From contig CAZTDD010000001.1 of the NCBI GenBank assembly GCA_964612675.1, positions 191,069 to 255,068 of the forward strand: 64,000 bases of DNA. Direction: 5' to 3'. This DNA is from CAZTDD01 sp964612675. GTDB taxonomy: Bacteria > Hinthialibacterota > Hinthialibacteria > Hinthialibacterales > JAKPRU01. The translations under genes and the position numbers were made by a program. Positions 9,411-19,473 of this stretch are shown here, piece by piece (within the stretch, counting starts at the first letter, position 1; each line of letters opens with the position of its first letter). The notes beneath the pieces were generated by a model, which saw only the letters and a program-made list of their open reading frames with translations, ran no database searches and had not been told where the DNA came from.

Positions 9411-9995
9411 ATGCAAGTACCTTTAGAAGTTTCGTTTCGCGACGTCGAGAAGACTCCTGAGATCGAGGAATTGCTCGATAGAAAAGTCGCAAAACTTGAA
9501 AAAATCCACAAGAATATCATCAGCTGCAGGATAGCCGTCGACCAGCCCCAGCGTCACCAACGACAGGGGAACCCGTATGAAGTTCGTCTGATTATCAACG
9601 TACCTCCCGGCCACGAGATCGTTGTGAAAAACGGGAACACCGAAACAGAGATGCACGAGCCGCTCGACGTAGTCCTGCGGAACGCATTCGATACCGCCTA
9701 TCATCAGCTGAACGAACTCATCAGGAAACAGCGTAGAGATGTAAAGAAGCATCCCGACCAGGAGACGATGGGTTTTGTCGACAAAATCTTACCGGAACAC
9801 GATTACGGGTTCATCAAGACAATCGACGGTTTGGATGTTTACTTTCACCGGAATAGCGTCCTGCACGGAGATTTCGACCGTCTGGCTGTCGGAACAGGCG
9901 TGCGCTATGTGGAGGAAGAAGGCGAAAAAGGACTGCAGGCAAGCACCGTGGAAATCGTTGACAAACCCGGCGTCCGAACATCGGAAGCCCGGTGA
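9411..9995 (+). CDS. hpf: Ribosome hibernation-promoting factor fused to a cold-shock domain
   Basis: 194 residues. The start at ATG 9411 is fixed by GGAGG at 9401-9405; the frame extends upstream without a better site. Residues 1-105 are the HPF/RaiA fold (QVPLEVSFRDVEKTPEIEEL at the start, then a basic helix LNELIRKQRRDVKKH) that sits in the decoding region of stalled ribosomes. Residues about 122-185 form a cold-shock OB fold (GFVDKILPEHDYGFIKTIDG, VYFHRNSV). This RaiA-CSD fusion is known in several phyla and replaces the C-terminal dimerisation domain of long HPF. It probably stores ribosomes during stress or starvation. It has its own promoter and a strong hairpin after it. Confidence 0.88.
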   Translation: MQVPLEVSFRDVEKTPEIEELLDRKVAKLEKIHKNIISCRIAVDQPQRHQRQGNPYEVRLIINVPPGHEIVVKNGNTETEMHEPLDVVLRNAFDTAYHQLNELIRKQRRDVKKHPDQETMGFVDKILPEHDYGFIKTIDGLDVYFHRNSVLHGDFDRLAVGTGVRYVEEEGEKGLQASTVEIVDKPGVRTSEAR

Positions 9996-10007
9996 TGGTC
10001 GGTAGAA

Positions 10008-10043
10008 GGAGGGTTCACACCTTTCCAAGGGGTGAACCCCTCC
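10008..10043. terminator. Hairpin between convergent hpf and GH9 genes
   Basis: GGAGGGTTCAC (10008-10018) pairs with GTGAACCCCTCC (10032-10043), with one bulged C. There is no T-tract, but its place between two convergent stop codons suggests bidirectional termination. Confidence 0.55.
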
Positions 10044-10072
10044 CATTCAGATTATGGAAAACGACAAATAGG

Positions 10073-12913
10073 TCAGCGCATGCCAAGAGGCATGCCGATG
10101 AGTTCTTTCTTGAGTGAAAGGTCACCGTTGGGAATCACAACAACCACCCAAGGCTCGTCTTGAGCCATGATCTCCGCATCATAAGAAACCACCATCGTGT
10201 CTTGTCCCGGTGACTCCTTCGATCCGGCGGGGTTCTTTATTCGCAAATTCTGAGTGCGAACGTCGAAATTAACTTCCCCGTTCCCTTGTGCCTCGATCCG
10301 AATCGATACTGTCCCTTCGGCTCCATCTTCGCTTGATAGAACGAAGTCTACAAATTCACCCAAAACCAGATTGTATTTTTGTGCAGGTAGGATCGTGATC
10401 GTACATTCCGTCTCACCGTGACCGATCCGATAGTACCCACTTGGGAGGGTCGTCCGGAATTCTCCTCTGGAATTCGGCCGTGTTGCGTATATTTTGTCAC
10501 TATGAAGCTCAGTAAACTCAATTGGGTTACGATCATTCGACGCGATGGTCCCCTCGACAGTCGCTGCCCCGGCGATATTCGATAGAATCGCCAGCCACCG
10601 GGAGGAAGGATGCACCCATACTTCCTTCCAGTTATAACAGTTCTCTGTGGGCCAATAGGGCGCATCGCGATCGAACCGAGTTTCTATTCCCACAGGGAGC
10701 GATCCCACCATGTTTCCCGACATCGCGGTATATTGCGGGGCGTAGTTGTAGCCTTCTCCGTACATCGTGCTTTGTACGAAAGGGTTCTTCCCGACAACCC
10801 ACTGGAGCTGGTTTTCACAGAGATGAATCAAATCAAGATCGTTGCGAAGATGGGCCGCAGCTGAAAGGGCACTGGTCTGAGAAAGCATGACACCATAATT
10901 GCCGCGAAAAGCCTCCCACACCGGGAAAAGGCGTAAGTAATGAGTTTCATCCAAACGAATCCCATTCAACACCTGGTGCCGGAAATTCTCCTCCTCCGAT
11001 TCGGTCAAATCGTAAATCGATGCCGGGAGCATGGAAAACGGCTCTGTGTAAGTTGCAACCTGCTTCATGTATTCCGAATAGAGAACAACCGTCGAATACC
11101 AGTTCATCCAGTCGGGATGATTGGGAAACGCCTCACAGAGAGTGACCAGCGCCACTACCGGAGCCTGTTCGTGACTTCGATGAAAATAATGAAGAATTCG
11201 ATCTCGAGCTGTCCCTGTGTAAAAAAAACCAAGAATCGGAATATCCCAATCCGGTATCTTTTTCTGTTGACTTTGTGTCAGAATCGTTGATAGAGAAATC
11301 GCTTTATCCGCATACAACCTATCTCCGGTTGCCATATACAGATCCATCGAAGCTTGCACGGCAGTTGCAGCCAACTGCAGGTTGGGGTTTTCGCTTTTTT
11401 CCATTGCGAAACGCCAATCCTCTTTTGCCGCCTTCAGAGCATACGAAGCGCGGATCGGGTCTTCATCGCGTAAGAGACGACCGGCGATTGCTTCCGCCGA
11501 AGCCGCTAGAAAATTCGCAAAAGGCTCGTTTTGGGCCTGTACGACAACGTCATCCATAGTCCCCATTATGCCATCCGTCCAAAAATCCATGGTCGCCCAA
11601 ACACATCGCGCCCCTTGGCCGAACCGGCATTTTAAGATCCAGTCCAATCCCCAGCGGGCTTCTTCAATTAGACGTTCCGCAAGAACGGGATCGTTTATCG
11701 CCCTATGTTCCGCAAAATCAAACATGGCATATACCGCTTCCGACGTGTTAACCAACCCCTGCGAGAGGTCGCCCGCATCATGCCATCCCCCATTGATGAC
11801 GATTTCCCCTTCGTCGCTTCGGACGCGCCAATCGCGATGACAGACATCATGGATGCCTTCGACACGGTCTCCACAACGTACGCAATAAAAGAAGTTTATT
11901 GTTTTGACGGCTGTTTCGCGCCAAACATCATCGTGAATACGAAAAGGGCGAGTCCGGAGTTCGCCGGCTTTAATGATGTACAAACCCGGTTCGCGAAATT
12001 CGGTGAAATCCATAACAGAATACCGCCCGATGCGGGTGCTGAGATTTTCGATGGATTTGCCGAAGACGGACAAACCGGTTTTCTGATCGATCAGATCGAA
12101 TCTTTCGGCAGAAAGCTCGCGCGTTAAAGCTCGCTTTGTGCCGCCCGTGGAATACCCGGTGTGACTGAACGCAATCTCGCCGGGCGCGACGCTCCACCCT
12201 TCATAGTGATCCGGAACAACTTTCTGCAACTCTAAATGGTCGATATAAAAACAGACCGAGTCGGTCGCCCCCGGTTCGTTTCCCTGCAGCCTGTAAGCGA
12301 TTTCAAGGCCGGTTACCTTGTCCCGACCCAGGTGAGTTATTTCCCAGACCACGTGATTCCAGCGATCGGGCTCAAGCAGAAAGTAGTTCCGCCCGTGTCG
12401 GCTATAAGGCCCGGGGACTTTCTGTTCCCCTTCATTGAACAGGATGCTCGTCATGGAAATCGTGCGAAATCCGGGCAACACGGGATAGACCCAAAAAGAA
12501 ATTCGATTGTAGGCTTGCCAGTCTTCGCCTTCGAAGCGACGACGCACACTGCAGGCTCCGGGCGGTCTACCCACCGTAGCCCCCGGATTCGCCGCATATG
12601 TCGGGGAGGTAATCCGAAGCGAACGCAGCCCGCGAAATGAACGTTCGTCGGCGATCGCCATCTCCCCAAAGCCGGAATGAGTCCAGCCGGAAGACTCCTC
12701 CATATCGTCAAGCAGCCGAGATTCCGAAACCGGTTTGTCGAGCCACCGATATAGTGCTGTGTTCTCGACATTGACAGGCATGGGCATAGATGGGATTGCC
12801 TGTTTTGCAGACGAAATCAAAGGCGAACTGAACAGCAAGAGAAAAGAAAGAAACAATCTTGTATCCACACCGGATTTGCGGGTTCGTTTCGCTATTTCAA
12901 ATGCTAATATCAT
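10073..12913 (-). CDS. Secreted glycoside hydrolase family 9 (endoglucanase type) with N-terminal sandwich and Ig-like domains
   Basis: 946 residues. GAGGTGG precedes the ATG at 12913. A signal peptide (LFLSFLLLFSSPLISSA) is followed by a beta-sandwich of CBM type (about 60-230), a CelD_N-type Ig domain (about 240-330), the (alpha/alpha)6 GH9 barrel (about 335-790), and a C-terminal beta-rich extension. GGWHDAGDLSQG carries the two GH9 catalytic Asp residues, and TENCYNWKEVW carries the likely acid Glu in the usual NExxxxW frame. It would cleave beta-1,4-glucans or related glycans outside the cytoplasm. It is transcribed divergently from the sulfatase over a 190-bp spacer. Substrate is uncertain because bacterial GH9 enzymes with this architecture vary. 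Confidence 0.88.
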   Translation of the reverse strand: MILAFEIAKRTRKSGVDTRLFLSFLLLFSSPLISSAKQAIPSMPMPVNVENTALYRWLDKPVSESRLLDDMEESSGWTHSGFGEMAIADERSFRGLRSLRITSPTYAANPGATVGRPPGACSVRRRFEGEDWQAYNRISFWVYPVLPGFRTISMTSILFNEGEQKVPGPYSRHGRNYFLLEPDRWNHVVWEITHLGRDKVTGLEIAYRLQGNEPGATDSVCFYIDHLELQKVVPDHYEGWSVAPGEIAFSHTGYSTGGTKRALTRELSAERFDLIDQKTGLSVFGKSIENLSTRIGRYSVMDFTEFREPGLYIIKAGELRTRPFRIHDDVWRETAVKTINFFYCVRCGDRVEGIHDVCHRDWRVRSDEGEIVINGGWHDAGDLSQGLVNTSEAVYAMFDFAEHRAINDPVLAERLIEEARWGLDWILKCRFGQGARCVWATMDFWTDGIMGTMDDVVVQAQNEPFANFLAASAEAIAGRLLRDEDPIRASYALKAAKEDWRFAMEKSENPNLQLAATAVQASMDLYMATGDRLYADKAISLSTILTQSQQKKIPDWDIPILGFFYTGTARDRILHYFHRSHEQAPVVALVTLCEAFPNHPDWMNWYSTVVLYSEYMKQVATYTEPFSMLPASIYDLTESEEENFRHQVLNGIRLDETHYLRLFPVWEAFRGNYGVMLSQTSALSAAAHLRNDLDLIHLCENQLQWVVGKNPFVQSTMYGEGYNYAPQYTAMSGNMVGSLPVGIETRFDRDAPYWPTENCYNWKEVWVHPSSRWLAILSNIAGAATVEGTIASNDRNPIEFTELHSDKIYATRPNSRGEFRTTLPSGYYRIGHGETECTITILPAQKYNLVLGEFVDFVLSSEDGAEGTVSIRIEAQGNGEVNFDVRTQNLRIKNPAGSKESPGQDTMVVSYDAEIMAQDEPWVVVVIPNGDLSLKKELIGMPLGMR

Positions 12914-13104
12914 CGGACCACCTCATGTGATTTCTGCTAGCGGAATCCATTTCTAATCAGGATAGCATGCTTGTCCCGCAACGGGTAACCTATCAGTATA
13001 CGCAAGGTAGCGTATCACATGCGGAATTGTCGTTGACCTTGTGTGAATATTCGCCAATACCGTGTTGAGAACCAGGGAAATCTACCCGGCCATGGAGAAA
13101 GACG

Positions 13105-15279
13105 ATGTCAAATAACCTATCTCGAAACGAATTCCTAAAAGTCGCCGGTCTTGGAGCGGCGTCGCTGGCGATGCCGGGCACTTTGCGGGCACAAAGTTCT
13201 TCTAAAAACAGCAGACAACGCCCCAACATCATCTTCATATTTACAGACGATCATGCCTCACACGCCATCAGCGCGTATGGCTCAAAGATCAACAAAACAC
13301 CAAATATCGATCGGCTGGCAACCGAGGGAATGCTTTTCGAGAATTGTTTTTGCACAAACTCGATCTGCGCACCAAGCCGCGCCGTGATTCTTACGGGTAA
13401 ACACAGCCACCTCAACGGCGTTCCGACCAACCGTGAACGTTTCGACGGCTCTCAACAGACCTTTCCGAAACTACTTCAGAGAGCCGGCTACCAAACCGCT
13501 ATGATCGGCAAGTGGCATTTGAAGTCCGAACCAACCGGATTCGATTTTTGGAATGTTCTGATCGGACAAGGACCTTACTACAATCCACCACTGAAAACGG
13601 CGGACGGCATTGTAAATCACACAGGATACACGACAGACATTCTTACGGATATCGCTCTCGATTGGCTTAAGAACGGACGGGACGAGTCGCAGCCATTTAT
13701 GATGATGTATCAACACAAAGCGCCTCATCGGAATTGGCAGCCCGGTCCGGATCATCTGGATACGTACGACGATGTGGTTATTCCCGAGCCGTCGACACTG
13801 TTCGACGATTACAGCAACCGAACAAGCGCAGCTCGTCTTCAAGAAATGACGATCGCCAAAGACCTTACTCCCGAGGATTTGAAACTCATTCCCCCCGGAA
13901 ACCTGACGGAAGAACAGCTGAAGACGTGGAATGAAGCCTACGATCCGAAGAATCGGGAATTCATGCACGCAGATCTCGAAGGCGACGATTTGATCCGGTG
14001 GAAATATCAACGTTACCTGAAAGATTATCTACGATGTATTGCGTCCGTGGACGATAATGTCGGCAGATTACTCAATTATCTTGACAAAAGCGGCCTCGCC
14101 GAGAATACCGTCGTGATCTACAGTTCCGATCAGGGGTTTTATTTGGGCGACCACGGTTGGTTCGACAAACGGTGGATGTATGAGGAATCGCTCCGTATGC
14201 CGTTCCTGGTCCGTTGGCCGGGTGTCACAAAACCGGGTTCGATCAACCGGGATCTGGTACAGAATCTTGACTTCGCGGAAACCTTTTTGGATCTTGCCGG
14301 AGTAGAAATTCCTTCGGACATGCAAGGTGAAAGCATGGTACCGTTGCTGATGAACGAAACCCCGAGCGATTGGCGAGAATCGATCTATTATCACTATTAC
14401 GAATTCCCCGGCTGGCATGCGGTTCGGCGTCATGAAGGCGTTCGAACCGACCGCTATAAGCTGATCCATTACTATAATATCGACGAATGGGAGCTGTTCG
14501 ATTTAAAGAAAGATCCTCAAGAATTGCGCAGTGTCTATGACGATCCGGGATATTCCGCAATCGTCGCTGAGCTGAAACCCGAACTGGAACGACTGCGGAA
14601 ACACTATAAGGCGGACCAGTATGAAGAAGAACCGGCACCCCCTGATCCAAAGAAGGTCGAGCAAGAGTTGGTGCTTCACTTTGATTTTGCGAAAGCAGAA
14701 GAGAATGAAGTGATTGACAGCTCGGGGAAGGGGCACAACGGAAAGATAGTAAATGGAAGCATCGTTCCGGGCCGGAAAAGCAGCGCATTGAGGTTGACGG
14801 GCGACGGGCATGTTATTCTCGACCCGGTCCCGAATGACTTAGATCCATTGTGCCGTCCCTTGACCGTTGGCGCGTGGGTCAAAAGCGACTCAGGAGACGG
14901 TACACTATTTACTCTCGGTGTGCGGCGATTCGGTCTCGCTCTCTATCTCAGCAAAGGTCGTCCCATTTTTCTGCTTCGTGCAAACATGGCTCCTCATCGG
15001 GCGGTAAGCAGCGAAACGATCTCCGCAGGTGAATGGACACACGTAGCAGGTATGATCGATACCGACGGCCGTTTACGCGTGTTCGTGAACGGAGACGAGG
15101 CCGGTGTATCGCCACGCACTCGGTTTTATTCGCAATTTCCACGGCGTTCAGCGGTGCTCTCCGTCGGCGCGGATCCGAACGCAAATATCACTGGAGTCAG
15201 CCACCACCGGTTTGCCGGCTTAATCGAGGACGTGCGTCTATACTGGGGGGCAGTCGATCGAGTCGACATTGGCAGGTAA
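13105..15279 (+). CDS. Cys-type sulfatase with C-terminal LamG/concanavalin A-like domain
   Basis: 724 residues. GGAGAAAG precedes the ATG. The N-terminus (SRNEFLKVAGLGAASLAMP) looks like a Tat-type signal with the second Arg replaced by Asn. The sulfatase domain shows FIFTDDH (metal ligands Asp48, Asp49) and C88-A-P-S-R, the Cys-type formylglycine motif, so a formylglycine-generating enzyme is needed from elsewhere. SSDQGFYLGDHGWFDKRWMY is the late metal-binding block. Residues about 530-720 form a LamG-like jelly roll (HFDFAKAEENEVIDSSGKGH) that probably binds glycans. It would desulfate a sulfated polysaccharide. The close tie to GH9 suggests use of sulfated plant or algal glycans. Confidence 0.92.
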   Translation: MSNNLSRNEFLKVAGLGAASLAMPGTLRAQSSSKNSRQRPNIIFIFTDDHASHAISAYGSKINKTPNIDRLATEGMLFENCFCTNSICAPSRAVILTGKHSHLNGVPTNRERFDGSQQTFPKLLQRAGYQTAMIGKWHLKSEPTGFDFWNVLIGQGPYYNPPLKTADGIVNHTGYTTDILTDIALDWLKNGRDESQPFMMMYQHKAPHRNWQPGPDHLDTYDDVVIPEPSTLFDDYSNRTSAARLQEMTIAKDLTPEDLKLIPPGNLTEEQLKTWNEAYDPKNREFMHADLEGDDLIRWKYQRYLKDYLRCIASVDDNVGRLLNYLDKSGLAENTVVIYSSDQGFYLGDHGWFDKRWMYEESLRMPFLVRWPGVTKPGSINRDLVQNLDFAETFLDLAGVEIPSDMQGESMVPLLMNETPSDWRESIYYHYYEFPGWHAVRRHEGVRTDRYKLIHYYNIDEWELFDLKKDPQELRSVYDDPGYSAIVAELKPELERLRKHYKADQYEEEPAPPDPKKVEQELVLHFDFAKAEENEVIDSSGKGHNGKIVNGSIVPGRKSSALRLTGDGHVILDPVPNDLDPLCRPLTVGAWVKSDSGDGTLFTLGVRRFGLALYLSKGRPIFLLRANMAPHRAVSSETISAGEWTHVAGMIDTDGRLRVFVNGDEAGVSPRTRFYSQFPRRSAVLSVGADPNANITGVSHHRFAGLIEDVRLYWGAVDRVDIGR

Positions 15280-15317
15280 GCGCATTCTCAAATAGTCGAC
15301 GTCAAAGCCAGGAGACT

Positions 15318-16700
15318 CTATCGGTGATTTAAGGAACGGCCGGCCAGGATTTGTATCGCCTGGCTCATTGTCGGATAAACATGAATCACGTCAGCAATAC
15401 GATCTGCGGTTATACCCGATTGCATCGCAGTCGTTAGTTCCTGGATGATTTCGGTCGCCTGATAGCAGATCAGATTTGCTCCAAGGACCTGCTTGCTCTC
15501 AGCGTCCGCGACGATTTTTCCGAAACCGAAGGTTTTGCCGGACGTCCTCGCCCGTGGCAGAAGACCCGCGTTAATCGCCGCCGTTTTCACCTCGTATCCT
15601 CTCTCACGAGCTTCCGCTTCGGTCAGGCCGACATGTGCGATTTCCGGATCTGTAAAAATACCCCATGGCACGGCCGATTCATCGACTTTGTTGTGGGCGT
15701 CATCCAAAACATTTTGAATGACCGTCTGAGCGTGATGAGCGGCTACGTGCGTAAACCGGTGTCGACCGATTACATCCCCACAGGCCCAAATGTGAGAGAC
15801 GTTTGTAAGCAGTTCGTCGTTGACGATGATTCCTTGTTTATTGGTGTTCACACCGGCTGCATCCAGATTCAGTTCCTCGATATTCGGCGTTCGTCCCGCA
15901 GCGATGAATATATTGTCAAAAGGTAATTCCTGCTCACGTTCTTTCAACTCAACGACAAGAGAATATCTTTCATCGTTCTTGACGATGCGTATTGCTTTCG
16001 CTCGGGTAAAAACATTAATTCCTTCCTGCTCCAGCACAATTTGCAGTGCCGCCGACATTTCAGGTTCTTCTGTCCGCATCAATCGTGCGTCCAGCTCGAC
16101 CAGCGTGACGGTGGAACCGAGACGCGAGAAAATCTGGGCAAATTCGCACCCAATGGCACCGCCTCCGAGGATTAACAGTCGCCGTGGCAGCCGGGTCAAA
16201 TCGAAAATTGTGCGATTTGTCAAATAACCGGATTGATCGAGTCCTTCGATGGGCGGAATTGCGGCCGACGCACCGGACGCGATTACGAATCGATCCGCCT
16301 CGATCTCCCGTCCGCCCGTTTGCATAGTGTGCGGTCCTGTAAACTTCCCTTCCGCTCGAATCCACTCGACACCGTCTTTCCCCAGACCGCCATCCGGTTC
16401 GGTCCCGCGAATCGAGCCTACCACGGAATCCACGTGTGCCATGATTTTGGGGAAATCAATGTGAACATGCCCAGTATTTACTCCGAATTGCTCGGACTGC
16501 CTGGCCATCTGCGCAACTTCGGCGCAATGATACATCGTCTTCGTCGGATCGCAGCCGTAGTTGAGACACGTGCCACCCAGACGGTCCCGTTCGACCAAGA
16601 CTACCCGTGTTCCGCGCTTTCCAGCCGCGCGAGCGATTTTGTTTCCTGCGGGGCCGGCGCCGACTACGACCAGTTCATACTTTGACTTCTCCTGGTTCAT
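15318..16700 (-). CDS. FAD-dependent pyridine nucleotide-disulfide oxidoreductase (MerA/Lpd-like)
   Basis: 460 residues from ATG 16700; the frame continues upstream without a good start. The FAD-binding loop VVGAGPAGNKIA and the redox-active disulfide C45-LNYG-C50 are intact, as are the NAD loop (ILGGGAIGCEFA) and ACGDVIG. In dihydrolipoamide dehydrogenase the C-terminal motif is H-P-T-x-x-E; here it reads HVYPTMSQ, so both the catalytic His and its Glu partner are replaced. There is no MerA-type C-terminal Cys pair or N-terminal HMA domain. It is therefore a MerA/Lpd-like reductase of unknown acceptor. It ends the minus-strand copper cluster and could reduce a metal ion or a small disulfide; that is inference. 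Confidence 0.8.
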   Translation of the reverse strand: MNQEKSKYELVVVGAGPAGNKIARAAGKRGTRVVLVERDRLGGTCLNYGCDPTKTMYHCAEVAQMARQSEQFGVNTGHVHIDFPKIMAHVDSVVGSIRGTEPDGGLGKDGVEWIRAEGKFTGPHTMQTGGREIEADRFVIASGASAAIPPIEGLDQSGYLTNRTIFDLTRLPRRLLILGGGAIGCEFAQIFSRLGSTVTLVELDARLMRTEEPEMSAALQIVLEQEGINVFTRAKAIRIVKNDERYSLVVELKEREQELPFDNIFIAAGRTPNIEELNLDAAGVNTNKQGIIVNDELLTNVSHIWACGDVIGRHRFTHVAAHHAQTVIQNVLDDAHNKVDESAVPWGIFTDPEIAHVGLTEAEARERGYEVKTAAINAGLLPRARTSGKTFGFGKIVADAESKQVLGANLICYQATEIIQELTTAMQSGITADRIADVIHVYPTMSQAIQILAGRSLNHR

Positions 16701-16781
16701 GATACGTAACGTACTTCCTTTCGTAAATATCACGGCCCTGCGTTTCGAGACTCGCTCTCCTTGTTTTTCGAGACCGAACAC

Positions 16782-19274
16782 TCACAGCGTTGCATTCCGT
16801 AAACGCAAAGCGTTGCCCACTACAGAAACCGAGCTGAAACTCATTGCGGCAGCCGCGATAATCGGACTAAGGAGCCATCCCCAAAACGGATAGAAAACAC
16901 CTGCGGCGATTGGAATAGCAAGAGCGTTGTAACAAAATGCGAAAAACAGATTTTGTCTGATATTGCGCATCGTGCTTTTACTCAGTTGCCGCGCCTTGGC
17001 GATCCCGCGCAAATCTCCTTTCACGAGTGTAATCCCTGCGCTCTCCATCGCGACTTCGGTGCCCGACCCCATCGCAATTCCGATATGCGCCTGAGCCAAT
17101 GCCGGGGCATCGTTGATGCCGTCACCGGCCATTGCAACGATTCTATTTTGTTCCTGTAATTCACGTACGATTTTGTTTTTGTCTTCAGGAGCGACCCCGG
17201 CCCGAACATTGTCAATATTGAGTTTCTGTGCCACAGCGATCGCGGTGGTCTCATTGTCTCCCGTCACCATCATAATTTCGACGTCGTCGTCTCTCAGGAT
17301 TTGGAGAGCCTCCTGAGTCGTTTCCTTGATCGGGTCGGAGACACCCAGCAGCCCCTTAATCTTGCCGTCGACAATCACAAACATGACGGTTTGCCCTTCC
17401 CGGCGCATCTCCTCCGCCTTGTTTTCAAAATCTCCAGCCGATATGTCAAGATGTTTCAGGATTTTTTGATTTCCCAGCGCCAGGTTCGTTTCTCCTACAT
17501 CCCCAGTGACACCTTTCCCGGTTAATGATTCGAAATTCGACGCTTCCGTCAGTGAGATCTCTCTCTCTTTTGCCGCGTCGACAATGGCTTCCGCCAACGG
17601 ATGCTCGCTGTTGCGTTCGAGACTCGCGGCCAACCGTAAAAGTTCGCTCTCATCGATATCCTGCGGGGTCTGGATAGCAGTCACCCTCGGTCGCCCCTCC
17701 GTCAACGTACCTGTCTTGTCGACAACAAGCGTATCGACCTTGGCAAATCCCTCCAGCGCTTCGGCGTTTCTTACGAGAACTCCATCTTTCGCACCCCGTC
17801 CCGTTCCGACCATAATCGACATCGGCGTCGCCAGACCAAGTGCGCATGGACAGGCGATGATCAATACCGCCACCGAATTCAGGAGCGCCAACGCCAACTT
17901 CGGTTCCGGTCCTACCGAAGCCCAGACAATGAATGTGATAACGGCACATACGATGACCGCAGGAACAAACCATGCCGCGACAACATCAACGAGTCGTTGT
18001 ATCGGCGCCCGGCTCCGTTGAGCCTCGCTGACCATTTCGACGATCTGTGAAAGGAGGGTATCCTCGCCGACTCGCTCGGCGCGCATGGTAAAACTTCCCG
18101 ATTGGTTCAGGGTGCCACCGGTGACCTTGTCGTCTTCTTTCTTCTCTACCGGGATCGGCTCCCCGGTGACCATCGATTCATCCAAGGTACCCGAACCACT
18201 CAAGATCGTGCCGTCCACCGGGACCTTTTCTCCCGGACGAACGCGTAAACGGTTCCCTTTTTCCACTTGATCCAACGGAACATCCCGTTCGTTGCCGTCT
18301 TCGTCGATCACTCGCGCCGTCTTCGGCGCGAGACTGAGCAATTCCTTGATCGCGCTGCTCGTCCTCTTCCGAGCACGGGCCTCCAGCATCTGACCGAGCA
18401 AAACAAGTGTCGTAATAACACCTGCCGCCTCAAAATAGACACTCACCGCGCCTTGTTCATTTCGAAAACTCTCGGGAAACAGCCACGGGAAGATCGTCGC
18501 AATCACGCTATAGGCATACGCAACACCGATCCCCATCGCGATCAAGGTGAACATGTTCAGATTCAAGGTTACGATTGAACGCCATCCGCGTCTGAAGAAT
18601 ACACCACCGACGATAACAATAGGTGTACAGAGGATCAGCTGCGTCCAGTTGATCGCCTGGCGCGATGCGATTCCTTCGAGTGGATCGCCGGGAATCTTGT
18701 GGGAAAACGCAACCAGGACAAGTGGGACAGCAAATGCTAATGATATCCAGAATCGGCGTCCCATGTGTTCCGGGTCTTCGTCTTCGCTCTCCACAGATTC
18801 TTCCTTCCGCTCCAAGTCCATCCCGCATTTCGGGCACGAGCCCGGTTCATCTTCAACAACCTCCGGATGCATCGGGCAGGTATATACCACTTTTGTGTCT
18901 TTGGATTGCTCGGAAGACTTTGGTTCTAAATCCATCCCGCATTTGGGACACGAGCCCGGCTCCTCCTGCTCGACTTCCGGATGCATCGGGCAGGTGTATT
19001 CGTTCTTGCAGCTCTCTTTTCCTTTCTCTTCACGGTCCTGTTCATGAGTCAAATGCTTATGTTGTTTTTGTTGACTTTCTCTGTGGAGATAGGTGTCCGG
19101 ATTCTCCTGGAATTTTGTTAAGCAGTTCTCCGAGCAGAAGTAATATGTTACTCCCTTGTATTCATAGCTGTACTGTGCAGAATCCTGTTCGACGGACATC
19201 CCGCAGACTGGATCCGTTCGAGTACGTGGGGCCGATTCTTCTGTAACTTTTTCCTCGCTTTCATTCATGTTCAC
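16782..19274 (-). CDS. copA: Copper-translocating P1B-type ATPase with YHS and two HMBD modules
   Basis: 830 residues from GTG 19274, which sits 6 nt after AGGAG; an ATG two codons later is the alternative. N-terminal modules: a YHS domain (20-65; DPVCGM, YYFCSENC), then two heavy-metal-binding domains (93-117 and 131-155, each YTCPMHPE...CPKCGMDLE) in place of the usual CxxC HMA domains. Eight membrane helices follow with ACPCALGLATP (CPC), DKTGTLTEG (phosphorylated Asp), SEHPLAEAI (HP locus) and GDGINDAPAL. It exports Cu+ (or Ag+) from the cytoplasm. It is the core of the 15318-25373 cluster. Confidence 0.95.
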   Translation of the reverse strand: MNMNESEEKVTEESAPRTRTDPVCGMSVEQDSAQYSYEYKGVTYYFCSENCLTKFQENPDTYLHRESQQKQHKHLTHEQDREEKGKESCKNEYTCPMHPEVEQEEPGSCPKCGMDLEPKSSEQSKDTKVVYTCPMHPEVVEDEPGSCPKCGMDLERKEESVESEDEDPEHMGRRFWISLAFAVPLVLVAFSHKIPGDPLEGIASRQAINWTQLILCTPIVIVGGVFFRRGWRSIVTLNLNMFTLIAMGIGVAYAYSVIATIFPWLFPESFRNEQGAVSVYFEAAGVITTLVLLGQMLEARARKRTSSAIKELLSLAPKTARVIDEDGNERDVPLDQVEKGNRLRVRPGEKVPVDGTILSGSGTLDESMVTGEPIPVEKKEDDKVTGGTLNQSGSFTMRAERVGEDTLLSQIVEMVSEAQRSRAPIQRLVDVVAAWFVPAVIVCAVITFIVWASVGPEPKLALALLNSVAVLIIACPCALGLATPMSIMVGTGRGAKDGVLVRNAEALEGFAKVDTLVVDKTGTLTEGRPRVTAIQTPQDIDESELLRLAASLERNSEHPLAEAIVDAAKEREISLTEASNFESLTGKGVTGDVGETNLALGNQKILKHLDISAGDFENKAEEMRREGQTVMFVIVDGKIKGLLGVSDPIKETTQEALQILRDDDVEIMMVTGDNETTAIAVAQKLNIDNVRAGVAPEDKNKIVRELQEQNRIVAMAGDGINDAPALAQAHIGIAMGSGTEVAMESAGITLVKGDLRGIAKARQLSKSTMRNIRQNLFFAFCYNALAIPIAAGVFYPFWGWLLSPIIAAAAMSFSSVSVVGNALRLRNATL

Positions 19275-19473
19275 TGTATTCTCCTGACTCGCTCAACCTA
19301 CTTCGAGACAACAATATCCTTCGATTTTGAAAACTGTTTTGAGGCGAATACCCGAGGAGGATTTCCGTAAAGATCACTCTGGATATCGCCCGTTCTTCTC
19401 TTATCAGTATACAAATCGCGCGTGGAATCGGACGTATGCCACGGATTGGCAGCTTCTGGATCGACAATTGCGA

